From Halanaerobiaceae bacterium ANBcell28 (lineage in GTDB: Bacteria > Bacillota > Halanaerobiia > Halanaerobiales > DTU029), in contig JBBJJH010000014.1 of the NCBI GenBank assembly GCA_037623315.1, positions 1-64,000 on the forward strand: 64,000 bases of DNA, written 5' to 3'. Made by a program: the position numbers and the translations under genes. Within the stretch, counting starts at the first letter, position 1. Each line of letters opens with the position of its first letter. Below the pieces are notes generated by a model that was not told the origin of the DNA, searched no databases, and saw only the letters and a program-made list of their open reading frames with translations. Below are positions 18,476 to 27,803 of the stretch, in pieces.

Positions 18476-21400
18476 TTAATCTTCCATATCAATCAATTCA
18501 TCCAATCCAAAATCAAACATAAACTCATCTTCAGCACTACTTCCAATTTGAATAGTTTGCTCTGGGAAAAGATTTATATTGTATTCCAAAGTGTACTCCT
18601 GCTTTACATAATCATATTTAAAAGTTAGCGTACGACAATGGAAGTTCTTCCTTAAAGCTAAATTAGCTGTATCAAATCTCTCTTGAAGATTATCATAACT
18701 ATTATTTAATTCAAAATACCACTCATCTTCAAGTTCAAAAATAATTTGATTATCAATTTCCTCTAATTTATAATTCTCAAGATCATATTTAAAACCATTA
18801 TTTATCTCCCAATGCTCTCCCTTATATTTATTTGTAAATACTATATCACCAAATCTATTATCATGTATATTGTATGAAGTAGCAAAATTAACGCTAAGAT
18901 TTTCCTTATTATAAGTAGTTCTTAAAACAAAATCATCAAATATATTATCATTTATATCATAATTTGTACTTAGTCTAACATTTAGCTTATCTGTTCGGTA
19001 ATTACTTACTATCCTTAAATCTCTGGTGAAAACAGCCTCATTTATATCATAGCGAGTATCCATGCTCAAATTCAAAGCTTGAGTAATCCGCCAAGTCATA
19101 GATGCAATAAGTGGTAGATACAATTGATCACTTAAATCATATCCAGATCCCAATCTAGCAGTCCAATCTCCTCTACGATAGTTTAAATCACTATTAAATA
19201 CATCATTTTTACTAATCTTATCAAAATCAAATGGACTCTCACCTATAAAATCAGTAAAACGATATCTATTTGTCCAGGTTAATCCCGGTAATAAAGTAAT
19301 TCTAGCAGTACTATTTGTATTATAAGCTATTTGATAGGGTAATCCCTGATATGTGTATGGATTTAAATTAGGATTAAATATATTATTGCTATTTCTGCCT
19401 GTTTCAAAATAATTTTCGCTATTATACTCTTTATATATCCGTCCTTTTATATCATGCTCTGTAGTAAAGCGAACATTATTAAAATTCCATACTTTATCGT
19501 ATTTTACCTCGCCATGAGCACGTAATGCTTCTATTTCTAAGTCGTCTTCATAATACCTTCCTAACTGCATTTTATAATCTAAAGGACCTCTAGGGTGATA
19601 ATTAAGTTCAAACTCAGGCCAACGAAAGTAAGCAACCTTATCTTCTTCATCATCTTCAGATCTAAAGTCTGGTGCATCTCTCTCAAATGTTAACCTATAC
19701 TCAAGATTATCAGTATGTTGTCTCGAAAGATAGCTTAAGCCTGCCCATCTTGAACTAAGTCCATCTTCCGGATTATGTCGATAATCATTTTCAATTCTTA
19801 GAAAATATTCCAAATCATAAGGCAATGCACTATGCTCATACTTTAATTCCAATTCAAGATCCCTATCATCCTTATCCTCTGAATTAAAATAATTCTTCCT
19901 CTTAAAGTCAGAGTCAAGATTAAATAACCAATCATCTTCTCGATTAGTGACATTTACATTCCCTCTTAAATCACTATAATTCTCATAATAATCAAACTTC
20001 ACATTAGTATCGGTCTCCCAGCTACTACGCTCATTTTGTATATCTATTTCACCTTGCCATACAAATAAACCAGGAATACTTGTCCTGTTTTCTTGACCGT
20101 AAAGATATAAGTAAGCTTCTAAATCGTGGTCATAAAAAAAGTGTTGTTTGAAACCACCAGCAAAACCTGAAATAGTATAATAATCCACATATAATTGACC
20201 TGGTAGCCGATTATATCTGTAATTGTATGTTGTTCTAATATACCAACCTCTTTCAGCATTGTAACCGTATTCAGGTATCAAGCTCTGATCGTCTTCTTTT
20301 AAGGAAATATAAAGATAAGGCCAATACATTAAGGGAAGCTTTCCACTAAGTTCCCAAAAGCTAACATGTTTAGCTACTAAATAATCACCTGGATAAATTC
20401 TAACTTCTCTAGCATCAAAATAATAATGTGGATCGTGTAAGTCACAACCAGTAAACTTGCTTTTTTCCATATCTATTTTTTCTGGCTTAGTAAACTTCAT
20501 TTCGCTACCATCTTCCATAACAATAGTAACAGTTTCTGCAAAAATATTAAATTTACTATATTGACCCATAATTTCTCCACTCAAGACATATTTACCTTGT
20601 TCTTGATCAAAACTCAATTGATCTGCATATGTGATATTTAGACTTTCAGCTTGAACTGCCTGTCCAGAAAATAGTAGTCCTAATAATAAAATGGAAACTG
20701 AAAAAAAGGGAATAAATTTGCTAGCCCAATTTTGCCATTTCTCTCTTAAAACCATTAATAATATACCAAGAATCCCAAATATAATATTGGGTAACCATGC
20801 TGCTAATAAAGGTGGAATCCTTTCATTTTTACCAAAAGACTGAGATAATGATAATACTAAATAATACAAGAAAATTATTACAATTGTTATAACAATACTT
20901 GCAGAACGACTATCTTTGCTGCTCAAACTTAAAGGAGTTCCTACTAATATGAAAATCAAAGCAGCTAAAGGCATAGACAGTTTAAGATGATAGTCTATTA
21001 AAAGAGAGACCACTTTAATCCCACTTCTTTGAAATAAATCTATATCTCTTTTTAATCTTTCTCTATTCATTTCTGAAGTAGTTCTCTGTTCTCCAAAAAA
21101 GGTTTCCATTTCACTAGCAACCTCATACTCCATATGGTCAAAAATTAATCCATGATACAACTCTCCATCGCTATCAAATTGATGAATGATCCCCCCTTCT
21201 AGATGCCATACATTACCATCCACTCTGCCAGAACTAGCGGTTATCATTTCAGGAAAATCATTACCTCGAGGCAAATTATAAACTACTATCTTTTCGAGTA
21301 AATCATTTTGTTCATCAAATTCACTTACAAAAAAAAGCCTCCCCTCAGGTCCCTGAAAAAAAACATTATCACGAACATCTGGCATTGTTTGCATCAATAC

Positions 21401-21826
21401 ATGCCGCCTAATAATATTCTGAGCCTCATGATTTGTCCAGGGAACTACTCTTTCATTCATTTGATAAGTAAGAACACTTATTAAAATACCTAAAATCACT
21501 AAAGGTAATATTAAACGGTATAAACTTACACCACCAAGTCTTAAAGCAGTAAATTCGTTTTCTCTATTTAAGCGTGACATACCATGAATGGTTGCAAACA
21601 ATACTGCAATAGGAAATGTTTGTACAATTATATCAGGTAGTTGATATATAAGTAGGCGCATTACTATATCAATAGATATATTTTTTACTATTATCAAATC
21701 AGTAAGCTGAAACAAAAAATTACTTAAACCTATAACAGTAATAATAGCTACACCAACAATATATGGTATCAAAACCTCTTTCATCAGATAAATATCAATT
21801 ATTCTTTTTTTCCATAATTTTTGCAT
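18476..21826 (-). CDS. lptG-lptD: LptG-LptD fusion: LPS permease joined to outer-membrane LPS translocon
   Basis: 1116 aa in one open frame. Residues 1 to about 365 are a complete YjgP/YjgQ permease (RNENEFTALRLGGVSLYRLI loop, jellyroll domain, three closing membrane segments). At about 370-392 comes a signal-peptide-like stretch, FFSVSILLLGLLFSGQAVQA, ending in AQA-E. The rest is LptD: OstA-like strands, the conserved segment FTGCDLHDPHYYFDAREVRI, PLMYWPYLYISL, then a long barrel of amphipathic strands. Each half is normally a separate protein in different membranes. The start is revised to the ATG at 21826, 7 nt after AGGAGA. Signal peptidase could split the two. An assembly error cannot be excluded from sequence alone. 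Confidence 0.88.
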   Translation of the reverse strand: MQKLWKKRIIDIYLMKEVLIPYIVGVAIITVIGLSNFLFQLTDLIIVKNISIDIVMRLLIYQLPDIIVQTFPIAVLFATIHGMSRLNRENEFTALRLGGVSLYRLILPLVILGILISVLTYQMNERVVPWTNHEAQNIIRRHVLMQTMPDVRDNVFFQGPEGRLFFVSEFDEQNDLLEKIVVYNLPRGNDFPEMITASSGRVDGNVWHLEGGIIHQFDSDGELYHGLIFDHMEYEVASEMETFFGEQRTTSEMNRERLKRDIDLFQRSGIKVVSLLIDYHLKLSMPLAALIFILVGTPLSLSSKDSRSASIVITIVIIFLYYLVLSLSQSFGKNERIPPLLAAWLPNIIFGILGILLMVLREKWQNWASKFIPFFSVSILLLGLLFSGQAVQAESLNITYADQLSFDQEQGKYVLSGEIMGQYSKFNIFAETVTIVMEDGSEMKFTKPEKIDMEKSKFTGCDLHDPHYYFDAREVRIYPGDYLVAKHVSFWELSGKLPLMYWPYLYISLKEDDQSLIPEYGYNAERGWYIRTTYNYRYNRLPGQLYVDYYTISGFAGGFKQHFFYDHDLEAYLYLYGQENRTSIPGLFVWQGEIDIQNERSSWETDTNVKFDYYENYSDLRGNVNVTNREDDWLFNLDSDFKRKNYFNSEDKDDRDLELELKYEHSALPYDLEYFLRIENDYRHNPEDGLSSRWAGLSYLSRQHTDNLEYRLTFERDAPDFRSEDDEEDKVAYFRWPEFELNYHPRGPLDYKMQLGRYYEDDLEIEALRAHGEVKYDKVWNFNNVRFTTEHDIKGRIYKEYNSENYFETGRNSNNIFNPNLNPYTYQGLPYQIAYNTNSTARITLLPGLTWTNRYRFTDFIGESPFDFDKISKNDVFNSDLNYRRGDWTARLGSGYDLSDQLYLPLIASMTWRITQALNLSMDTRYDINEAVFTRDLRIVSNYRTDKLNVRLSTNYDINDNIFDDFVLRTTYNKENLSVNFATSYNIHDNRFGDIVFTNKYKGEHWEINNGFKYDLENYKLEEIDNQIIFELEDEWYFELNNSYDNLQERFDTANLALRKNFHCRTLTFKYDYVKQEYTLEYNINLFPEQTIQIGSSAEDEFMFDFGLDELIDMED

Positions 21827-21908
21827 AAGTAACTCTCCTATTATCCATCCGAATTGTCTAAAGAATCTTAAAAACTTTATTCTAGTCAAACTTTATTACT
21901 ACTATATT

Positions 21909-21937
21909 ATATTCTACCATTATACTGAAATACCTGC
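21909..21937 (-). promoter_or_regulatory. Sigma-H-like promoter of lptG-lptD
   Basis: On the minus strand GCAGGTATT (21929-21937) and GTAGAATAT (21909-21917) are separated by 11 nt. The -10 is identical to that of the SLH porin promoter. Confidence 0.62.
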
Positions 21938-22042
21938 AAATAAAAACTTCCATCAACTACCTAAAGGATTTAGTTAAAAAATGTATAATTAAATTTATAT
22001 AGCATTATATAATTTATTCAATATAATTTTTCTTTATTTAGC

Positions 22043-22110
22043 TTTTCATAATTAATCAACTATACTTCGCCTAACTTTTTTTAATCGTTACTTATGATTA
22101 ATTATGAAAA
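22043..22110. repeat. 16-bp inverted repeat between divergent lptGD and subtilase genes
   Basis: TTTTCATAATTAATCA at 22043-22058 is a perfect inverted copy of 22095-22110, with 36 bp between. It lies in the divergent intergenic region, downstream of no gene, so a terminator role is unlikely. It may be a regulatory site or a structured leader of the subtilase transcript. The rest of the 21938-22183 gap is AT-rich with no gene. Confidence 0.7.
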
Positions 22111-22183
22111 AGTCATTTATTGTAGATTTCTAATTCATTCGTACAAGCTTCGTAAAAAACAATATTAGAAAGCAGGTTTAATT

Positions 22184-23761
22184 ATGTTAAAAAGAAAGAA
22201 AATGAAATTGCTATTGTTTACTGTTTTTGCTATCGCTTTCCTGTTTGGCTGTTCTAATAATTATGATGATACTTTTCTTGTTCAAGGGCGTATAGAACTA
22301 AATGAGACTCAAGCAGAAATATTTAGTCAAAGTAGCTTAAAAAATGCTAGTATAAATAATGATATTTCTACTGCACCAATTGAAACAGCATTTTATAATC
22401 CTCAGGAATATATTATTAAATTTAATCAAGCTGTAGAAAAAAGCTACATAAAAAATACACTTTTGGATGATCAAGCTCAACAAGTAAGAAAAATCTCTAA
22501 AGACATGTATAAGGTTAGTTTTAAGAACCATGATGACAATAGTTTACTAAATTCTTTACAAGAAAACAATAAAATTGAATATATTGAACCAGACTACCTT
22601 ATTCATGTCCAAAGTACTACACCAAATGATCCAGCTTTTTCACAACAATGGAACTTAGAAATGCTTAATTTAAAAAAAACCTGGTCTAGCTTCCAAGGAT
22701 CAAGCGATATAACAGTAGCAGTTATTGACACTGGCATTCTACTAGACCATCCTGATTTGCACGCTAATATTGTTGAGGGTTATGACTTCGTTGATAATGA
22801 CTTTGATCCAATAGACAGCGATCCTGACTTTAGTCATGGTACTCATGTAGCAGGCATAATAGGGGCTATGACTGATAACAACGAAGGAATAGCTGGAATA
22901 AATTGGGATATTAGTATTATGCCTATTCGAGTGATAGGTCCAGGAGGAAGTGGCGGTTATAGTGCCTTAATAGCTGGTATTTACTGGGCGGTAGATAATG
23001 GTGCTGATGTTATCAACCTAAGTCTTGCTGGTTCTGTAGATTCCAAGTCTTTACGAGATGCAGTTAGATATGCAGTAGATAATAACGTGACAGTAGTAGC
23101 AGCATCTGGCAACAATGGAAGTTCACCTATACTATATCCTGCTAGATACCCTGAAGTTATTAGCGTTGGAGCAATAGGTCCAGATAAGAAACGAGCATTT
23201 TACTCCAATTATGGTCCAGAACTTGATGTTGTAGCACCAGGTGGAAATAGTTCACTTCTAAGATACAAACATAATACTATTTTAAGTACTGCTGGATATA
23301 TGACTGAAAATGGACCTGTTCATGAATACAGTTGGTCACAGGGCACCTCAATGGCTACCCCTCATGTTTCAGGTTTAATTGCATTGTTATATAGTACTGG
23401 TATTAATGACCCTACAGAAATAAGAAATATTATAAAAGATAGCGCAGATAAACTAGGTAGTGCTCAAGAATATGGTGCAGGACTTATAAATATTAATAGA
23501 GCATTAGGAATTGAACAACAAGACAGTGATAATAACTATAATGATAATTCCAACAATAAAATAAATATTATTGCAATAAATAATAAGAATGGCGCAAAAA
23601 AAATAAGTAGTATAGATAATGTTAATAAGGATTTTACATTAGCATTAGAAGAAGGATCATGGGATATATTTGCTGAAAAAGGTAGATACAACGGACTAGT
23701 TAGAATCAACGTCCCTGAGGAAAAGAACTTTATAATTCAACTAAAGGAAGATTTAAAGTAA
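22184..23761 (+). CDS. Subtilisin-like serine protease, probable lipoprotein
   Basis: 525 aa and the only clear plus-strand gene in the window. A signal peptide with lipobox LFGC (Cys about 23) suggests lipid anchoring. An inhibitor-I9-like propeptide follows (about 65-140). The S8 catalytic triad is intact: Asp in VAVIDTGILLDHPDL, His in SHGTHVAGIIGA, and Ser in GTSMATPHVSGLIALL. The last 90 residues form a short Asn-rich linker and a small beta-rich domain. It would be active outside the cytoplasm after cleaving its propeptide. It is divergent from the LPS genes and has its own terminator, so it forms a single-gene unit. Confidence 0.93.
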   Translation: MLKRKKMKLLLFTVFAIAFLFGCSNNYDDTFLVQGRIELNETQAEIFSQSSLKNASINNDISTAPIETAFYNPQEYIIKFNQAVEKSYIKNTLLDDQAQQVRKISKDMYKVSFKNHDDNSLLNSLQENNKIEYIEPDYLIHVQSTTPNDPAFSQQWNLEMLNLKKTWSSFQGSSDITVAVIDTGILLDHPDLHANIVEGYDFVDNDFDPIDSDPDFSHGTHVAGIIGAMTDNNEGIAGINWDISIMPIRVIGPGGSGGYSALIAGIYWAVDNGADVINLSLAGSVDSKSLRDAVRYAVDNNVTVVAASGNNGSSPILYPARYPEVISVGAIGPDKKRAFYSNYGPELDVVAPGGNSSLLRYKHNTILSTAGYMTENGPVHEYSWSQGTSMATPHVSGLIALLYSTGINDPTEIRNIIKDSADKLGSAQEYGAGLININRALGIEQQDSDNNYNDNSNNKINIIAINNKNGAKKISSIDNVNKDFTLALEEGSWDIFAEKGRYNGLVRINVPEEKNFIIQLKEDLK

Positions 23762-23790
23762 GTAGTAAGTAAATTATATATAAACTATGC

Positions 23791-23842
23791 AAAACAAAGG
23801 GCTTATACTCTAGGTATTTCAGAGTATAAGCCCTTTGTTTTT
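23791..23842. terminator. Strong bidirectional terminator after subtilase
   Basis: A long near-perfect stem (23791-23811 with 23821-23841) with a 9-nt loop is flanked by A and T runs. It ends the subtilase transcript and may also stop minus-strand read-through. A second hairpin follows at 23849-23881 (GGTGTAACTTC paired with GAAGTTACACC). Confidence 0.9.
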
Positions 23843-23848
23843 AGTTTT

Positions 23849-23881
23849 GGTGTAACTTCTTTCGGTAGATGAAGTTACACC
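23849..23881. other. 11-bp hairpin in the subtilase/YjbH-like intergenic region
   Basis: A perfect 11-bp inverted repeat (23849-23859 and 23871-23881) with an 11-nt loop and no T run. The motif TTACACCTAAA recurs at about 23912, showing local repetition. Its function is unknown. Confidence 0.5.
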
Positions 23882-23970
23882 TAAATTCTCTTTTATACAC
23901 GCATGGATAATTTACACCTAAAGGTACTACTTTTTTGATATTAAAGTTGGATATTAGGCTATCGTAGCCG

Positions 23971-24020
23971 TCATGGCTAAGCAGGCTTTATGCTATAAAT
24001 TCATCTGCGAAGTTTGTGTA
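23971..24020 (-). repeat. Dispersed 50-bp repeat, copy 1
   Basis: About 80 percent identical to 52428-52478. In both copies the element begins within 10 bp of the stop codon of a minus-strand gene. Shared blocks include TGGCTAAGCA and AAATTCA. It is probably an extragenic repeat or conserved 3' RNA element. Confidence 0.55.
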
Positions 24021-24026
24021 TATTAT

Positions 24027-24623
24027 TTAAAATCTATATCCTAAACCTAATTTTAATGTTCTCATATCCAATAATCCAAGATCAAAATTCATGTTATCTT
24101 GTAACCTCATGCTTACACCTAAATTTATTTTTTCATTTGCATATTCTCCCATCAATTGTATAGGAGGAAGAGCAGGTCTATTAGACTGACTAACAGATAC
24201 AGGATTTAGAATAGTATTAAAACCCACAAAAAGACCAGAAAGTTCACCATTACCTATACCTAAATGGCCTTGAATGCCCAATCCTAAGTTTTTGCTAGTA
24301 ACAAAGTATAAATCATTCATTCTGATTCCTACTCCTACAGATGGGGTACTAGCTGTTTCTTCTACTAGAATAGTTTTAGCTACTAAGCCAAGTTGTGGGT
24401 CTTTATTTCTGTCCGACCTAAGCATAGCACCAACTTCTATTTGAGGAGTTATACCATAAGCCATCTCAACCTGTCTTCTAGATGAAAGAATTTCCCCATA
24501 AATATAAGGTCTATTAGCTACATTAGCTGTTGGTACTGTTATTAGATTATTATTTGCCATAACATTTGTACTTAATAATATAAGTATAATTGCAGTTAAA
24601 ATGATATATTTAGTCTTTCTCAC
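24027..24623 (-). CDS. Small outer-membrane beta-barrel protein, YjbH-like
   Basis: 198 aa. A signal peptide (1-23, ending VMA-N) leads into LITVPTANVANRPYIYGE, which resembles the start of YjbH-type (DUF940) barrels. Amphipathic strands follow, and the chain ends KLGLGYRF with terminal aromatic Phe. It is too short for a complete YjbH, so it is a small relative or half. The GTG start overlaps the lpxD stop by 14 nt, so it is translated with lpxD as the last gene of the bamA operon. The substrate or role is unknown. Confidence 0.7.
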   Translation of the reverse strand: MRKTKYIILTAIILILLSTNVMANNNLITVPTANVANRPYIYGEILSSRRQVEMAYGITPQIEVGAMLRSDRNKDPQLGLVAKTILVEETASTPSVGVGIRMNDLYFVTSKNLGLGIQGHLGIGNGELSGLFVGFNTILNPVSVSQSNRPALPPIQLMGEYANEKINLGVSMRLQDNMNFDLGLLDMRTLKLGLGYRF

Positions 24624-25659
24624 TTATTTCACTCTCCAATTCTTTTATTTTTTTCTCTAATTTTTTTACAGTTTTCAATAATTCTGGCAAACGTCTACGT
24701 GCTGCCTGTTCCCTTAATTCACTCTTATGGTCATGAGCAGGATTCCCTGAATAAAAGACAGAAGAAGGTATATCTTTTGTAACTGTACTATTGCTTGCTA
24801 TTGTAGCATTATCCGCAATCTTAATATGATCTACAACACCAGTTTTGCCCGCTAGAATAACTCTGTCTCCTAATTCTGAACTACCAGCAATACCAACCTG
24901 TGCTATAATCAAACATTCCTGGCCTATCTTAACATTATGAGCAATTTGAACAAGATTATCTACCTTAGTACCTTTAGCAATCATGGTAGGGCCACTTGCC
25001 CCACGATCAATAGTTACATTTGCCCCTATCTCTACATCATCACCTATAATTACATTTCCTAATTGAGGTATCTTATAATGACCTTCCTCTGTACTAACAA
25101 AACCATATCCATCTGAAGCAATTACAGTACCACTTTGTATAATCACATTATCTCCAATTTCAGTATCATATTCCACAACTACATTAGGATGTATCAAAGT
25201 ATTTTTACCTACTTTTACATTTTTACCAATATAAACAGCAGGTGCTAATATTACGTTATCAGCGATTTCTGCATTTTCATCAATTACTACATTAGGATGA
25301 ATAGAAACATTCTCTCCAATTTTAGCTGTCTCTGCAATAACTGCTGATTTATGAACTCCTGGTTTATAATAAATATCAGGAGCAAATAAGGAAGAAATTA
25401 TCGCATATGCTAAACGAGGATTTTCTACTTGAATTGTTGTTTTACCTGATATTTCAACTCCCTCAGGTACTATTACAACAGCCGCAGAAGATTTTTTTGC
25501 GGCTTTAATAAAATTCTTACTCTCAGCAAATGTAATAGATGTCTCATTGCTTTCGCTAACAGCTGCTACTTCGCTTATCTTTCCTGTATAATCCCCATTT
25601 AATTTACCTTCTACTTTTTTTGCTAAATACTCTGCTGTATATACTTTTTTATTTAACAT
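24610..25659 (-). CDS. lpxD: UDP-3-O-acylglucosamine N-acyltransferase LpxD
   Basis: 349 aa, the usual length. It adds the second acyl chain in lipid A synthesis. The N-terminal uridine-binding domain (about 1-100) is followed by a left-handed beta-helix of hexapeptide repeats. The active-site region is VDNLVQIAHNVKIGQECLI, then GIAGSSELGDRVILAGKTGVVDHIKI. The chain ends in a short coiled coil (ELREQAARRRLPELLKTVKK). It is located in the bamA/skp operon rather than with lpxA and lpxC, an order common in proteobacteria too. Confidence 0.96.
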   Translation of the reverse strand: MLNKKVYTAEYLAKKVEGKLNGDYTGKISEVAAVSESNETSITFAESKNFIKAAKKSSAAVVIVPEGVEISGKTTIQVENPRLAYAIISSLFAPDIYYKPGVHKSAVIAETAKIGENVSIHPNVVIDENAEIADNVILAPAVYIGKNVKVGKNTLIHPNVVVEYDTEIGDNVIIQSGTVIASDGYGFVSTEEGHYKIPQLGNVIIGDDVEIGANVTIDRGASGPTMIAKGTKVDNLVQIAHNVKIGQECLIIAQVGIAGSSELGDRVILAGKTGVVDHIKIADNATIASNSTVTKDIPSSVFYSGNPAHDHKSELREQAARRRLPELLKTVKKLEKKIKELESEISEKD

Positions 25660-25661
25660 TA

Positions 25662-26087
25662 CTATTCACCATCCAGCTCATCTAGCTTATTTATTACTTG
25701 TGAGGTAATGTCTATACCACCATAATATACTCCTTGATTCAATAAGACAACGTCAATTCCTTCTTCACTAGCTATTTCTTCAATTACTCTAGTTATCTCC
25801 TGATTTAAATTATATTCTAAAAAGTATTTGTGTTCCATATATTCTTGATATATTTTTTCTAGTTCCTCTTGGCTTTCACCCGAAGACATTCCTTCTTCTC
25901 TTTCATCATATTTGACTTCTAATTTATTACCAATCTCTAATAATTCTTGATGCATTTTTTGTGCTCTACTGCTATTTTCTAATACTAGTTGCAAATCCAT
26001 AACAGCCGTCTGTTCTGGCTCAGCATTGTCACATGCTACTAAAAAAAACAAAGACATTAACAGAGTAAATAAAAGTATTTTTTTCAT
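25662..26087 (-). CDS. OmpH/Skp-like lipoprotein
   Basis: 141 aa. The signal peptide ends in the lipobox LVAC with Asp at +2, suggesting an inner-membrane lipoprotein. The mature part has the Skp pattern: a short strand TAVMDLQLVLENSSRAQKMH, a long helical hairpin, and the closing strand GIDVVLLNQGVYYGGIDITS. Skp/OmpH chaperones keep barrel proteins unfolded in the periplasm. Membrane-anchored versions are unusual. It lies between the coiled-coil gene and lpxD (2 bp gap). The other OmpH copy at 27154-27684 lacks a lipobox. Confidence 0.8.
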   Translation of the reverse strand: MKKILLFTLLMSLFFLVACDNAEPEQTAVMDLQLVLENSSRAQKMHQELLEIGNKLEVKYDEREEGMSSGESQEELEKIYQEYMEHKYFLEYNLNQEITRVIEEIASEEGIDVVLLNQGVYYGGIDITSQVINKLDELDGE

Positions 26088-27059
26088 CTAATACATCACT
26101 TCCTTTTCCAGAATCGAAACCTCAGATTGAATTTGATAATACTCTTTTGATATTTCTTGTATTAAAGATCTTAAAGTTGCAAACTCCTCTTCGCTTCTCT
26201 CGTTTATTTTTTGACTTATGCTCAAAAACTCATCGTCCATTAATTTTTCTTGTTGTCGTAGAAAATCATCAAGTTTTTGATTATCTTCTAATTGTCTTTC
26301 ATATAAGTCTTTTTCTAAATCTTCTTTTAAGTTATTTTCATATTTTCTTAATAGTCCATTAAATTCTAATTCCAATTCATTAGCTTTTTTATCTAGTCTA
26401 ATATATATATCTTCTTCTCTTTCTTCTAAAGAACCTAAGATTTTTTTTTCTATAGAGTCCAATTTTTCTTTATACTCAGCTTCATGTTCTTCAGATAAAT
26501 CTAAAAAATTCATCTTTAGATCATAATTTAATTTTTTTCGATAATATTCCTGCATTAATTTCTGATTATTTTCTGCTAATTCCCCAATCAAAGATTCTTC
26601 ATAATGATTTATTCTTTCAAGCATTCTTCTCTGATATAATTCTTGCCTTACCATAATTCTTTCCACATATTCTTGTTGCTTATCTCTTTCAAATTGCATG
26701 TAATCATGATCAAGCTCATTTTCAAATATGTCTATTTCTCTTTGATATCTATCTCTTACTTTTTTTAATTCATTAAAGATATATTCATCTAATTCCTTGG
26801 TTCTTTTCTCCAAAAGCCTTTTTTTATCTTCAAGTAATTGTGCCTGTTCTTCTAAATCTTGAGTTTTTTGTGTTAATAAATGCTGCTTTTCCTGTCTTAA
26901 TTCTATGCTTTGCCTAATATTATTATCAAAGACTAAATTTAACTCTATATTTGAAATGTCAGGAGGTACAATTTCCCTTGACATCACATATATTAATCCA
27001 ATACTACCCATTATTGCAATCATCACTACAGTTAAAAATAATCTTAATACCCATTTCAT
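26088..27059 (-). CDS. Membrane-anchored coiled-coil protein, possible Skp-related
   Basis: 323 aa. One N-terminal membrane segment (about 5-25) is followed by PPDISNIELNLVFDNNIRQ and then about 260 residues of nearly unbroken, highly charged helix with heptad character. No enzymatic motif is visible. It sits between two OmpH/Skp-like genes, touching the next gene (26087), which suggests a chaperone or periplasm-spanning role. That is inference. The start has AGGAG 3-4 nt upstream and is preceded by a second AGG site. Confidence 0.7.
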   Translation of the reverse strand: MKWVLRLFLTVVMIAIMGSIGLIYVMSREIVPPDISNIELNLVFDNNIRQSIELRQEKQHLLTQKTQDLEEQAQLLEDKKRLLEKRTKELDEYIFNELKKVRDRYQREIDIFENELDHDYMQFERDKQQEYVERIMVRQELYQRRMLERINHYEESLIGELAENNQKLMQEYYRKKLNYDLKMNFLDLSEEHEAEYKEKLDSIEKKILGSLEEREEDIYIRLDKKANELELEFNGLLRKYENNLKEDLEKDLYERQLEDNQKLDDFLRQQEKLMDDEFLSISQKINERSEEEFATLRSLIQEISKEYYQIQSEVSILEKEVMY

Positions 27060-27153
27060 CGTCTCCTAACACCTCCGATTTCCCTTTATATAGAACATCA
27101 ATTTCTTTGTATAAAATTATATTCCTTAGCAAGCAGCAAGACTTCAACTATAA

Positions 27154-27684
27154 TTACTCATCAGAACTTGAAGAATATTCTAATTCTATCAAACTATCGT
27201 CATCTAAATTTATAGTCTCTTCACTTTGCAGCTCTTTATTTATACGCTCTATAATATCATCACTTAAATCATAACCACCATATATAACATTTTTACTATC
27301 TAAAACCATTTCCAGTTGTTTTTCTTCTGCTAAAATAATAACAACCTCTTTAATAGAATCGATTATTTCTTGAATTAATTCCTGTTCTTTTTCACTTAAT
27401 TTACTTTGGTATTGCTTTAATAATTCCTGTTGTTCATCTGCCGTAAGATCTCTTGCTCTCTCTTCAAGTTCAGACTGCATAGACTGAGCTAAGTCATTTA
27501 ATTCTGCCTCAGCAGTCGGTTTTTCTGGATGAACATTAAAAACAGCCCAGAGGTCTATATAAGCTACTCTTCCAACGTACTCAGACTGAGCAAAGGTATT
27601 AGGAACTAAATATAATGACAGAACGCTTGTAAGCAGCAAGATTAATAATAAGGACATAGTACATTTACTTCTCCATCGTTTCAT
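27154..27684 (-). CDS. OmpH/Skp family periplasmic chaperone
   Basis: 176 aa. The signal peptide ends TFAQS, then the conserved first strand VGRVAYIDLWAVFNVHPE leads into a long coiled-coil hairpin (about 50-125). The closing strand LEMVLDSKNVIYGGYDLSDDII and an acidic tail of about 25 residues end the chain. It is a typical Skp/OmpH chaperone for unfolded outer-membrane proteins in the periplasm. It follows bamA, as in many diderms. A strong 14-bp hairpin separates the two genes. Confidence 0.9.
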   Translation of the reverse strand: MKRWRSKCTMSLLLILLLTSVLSLYLVPNTFAQSEYVGRVAYIDLWAVFNVHPEKPTAEAELNDLAQSMQSELEERARDLTADEQQELLKQYQSKLSEKEQELIQEIIDSIKEVVIILAEEKQLEMVLDSKNVIYGGYDLSDDIIERINKELQSEETINLDDDSLIELEYSSSSDE

Positions 27685-27704
27685 ATTTTTTCCCCTTTCA
27701 GTTT

Positions 27705-27738
27705 ATACGCAAATGAAGATATACCTTCATTTGCGTAT
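27705..27738. other. 14-bp hairpin in the bamA-ompH gap
   Basis: A perfect 14-bp stem (27705-27718 with 27725-27738) and 6-nt loop. On the minus strand it is not followed by a T run, so it is more likely an mRNA stability or processing element than a terminator. It lies about 20 nt upstream of the ompH start and could set the ratio of BamA to chaperone. Confidence 0.65.
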
Positions 27739-27803
27739 TTAAAATAAATTATTATTTACAAAATTAGAATCAAATCTCTTAATCACTATCTCATAATACT
27801 TAG

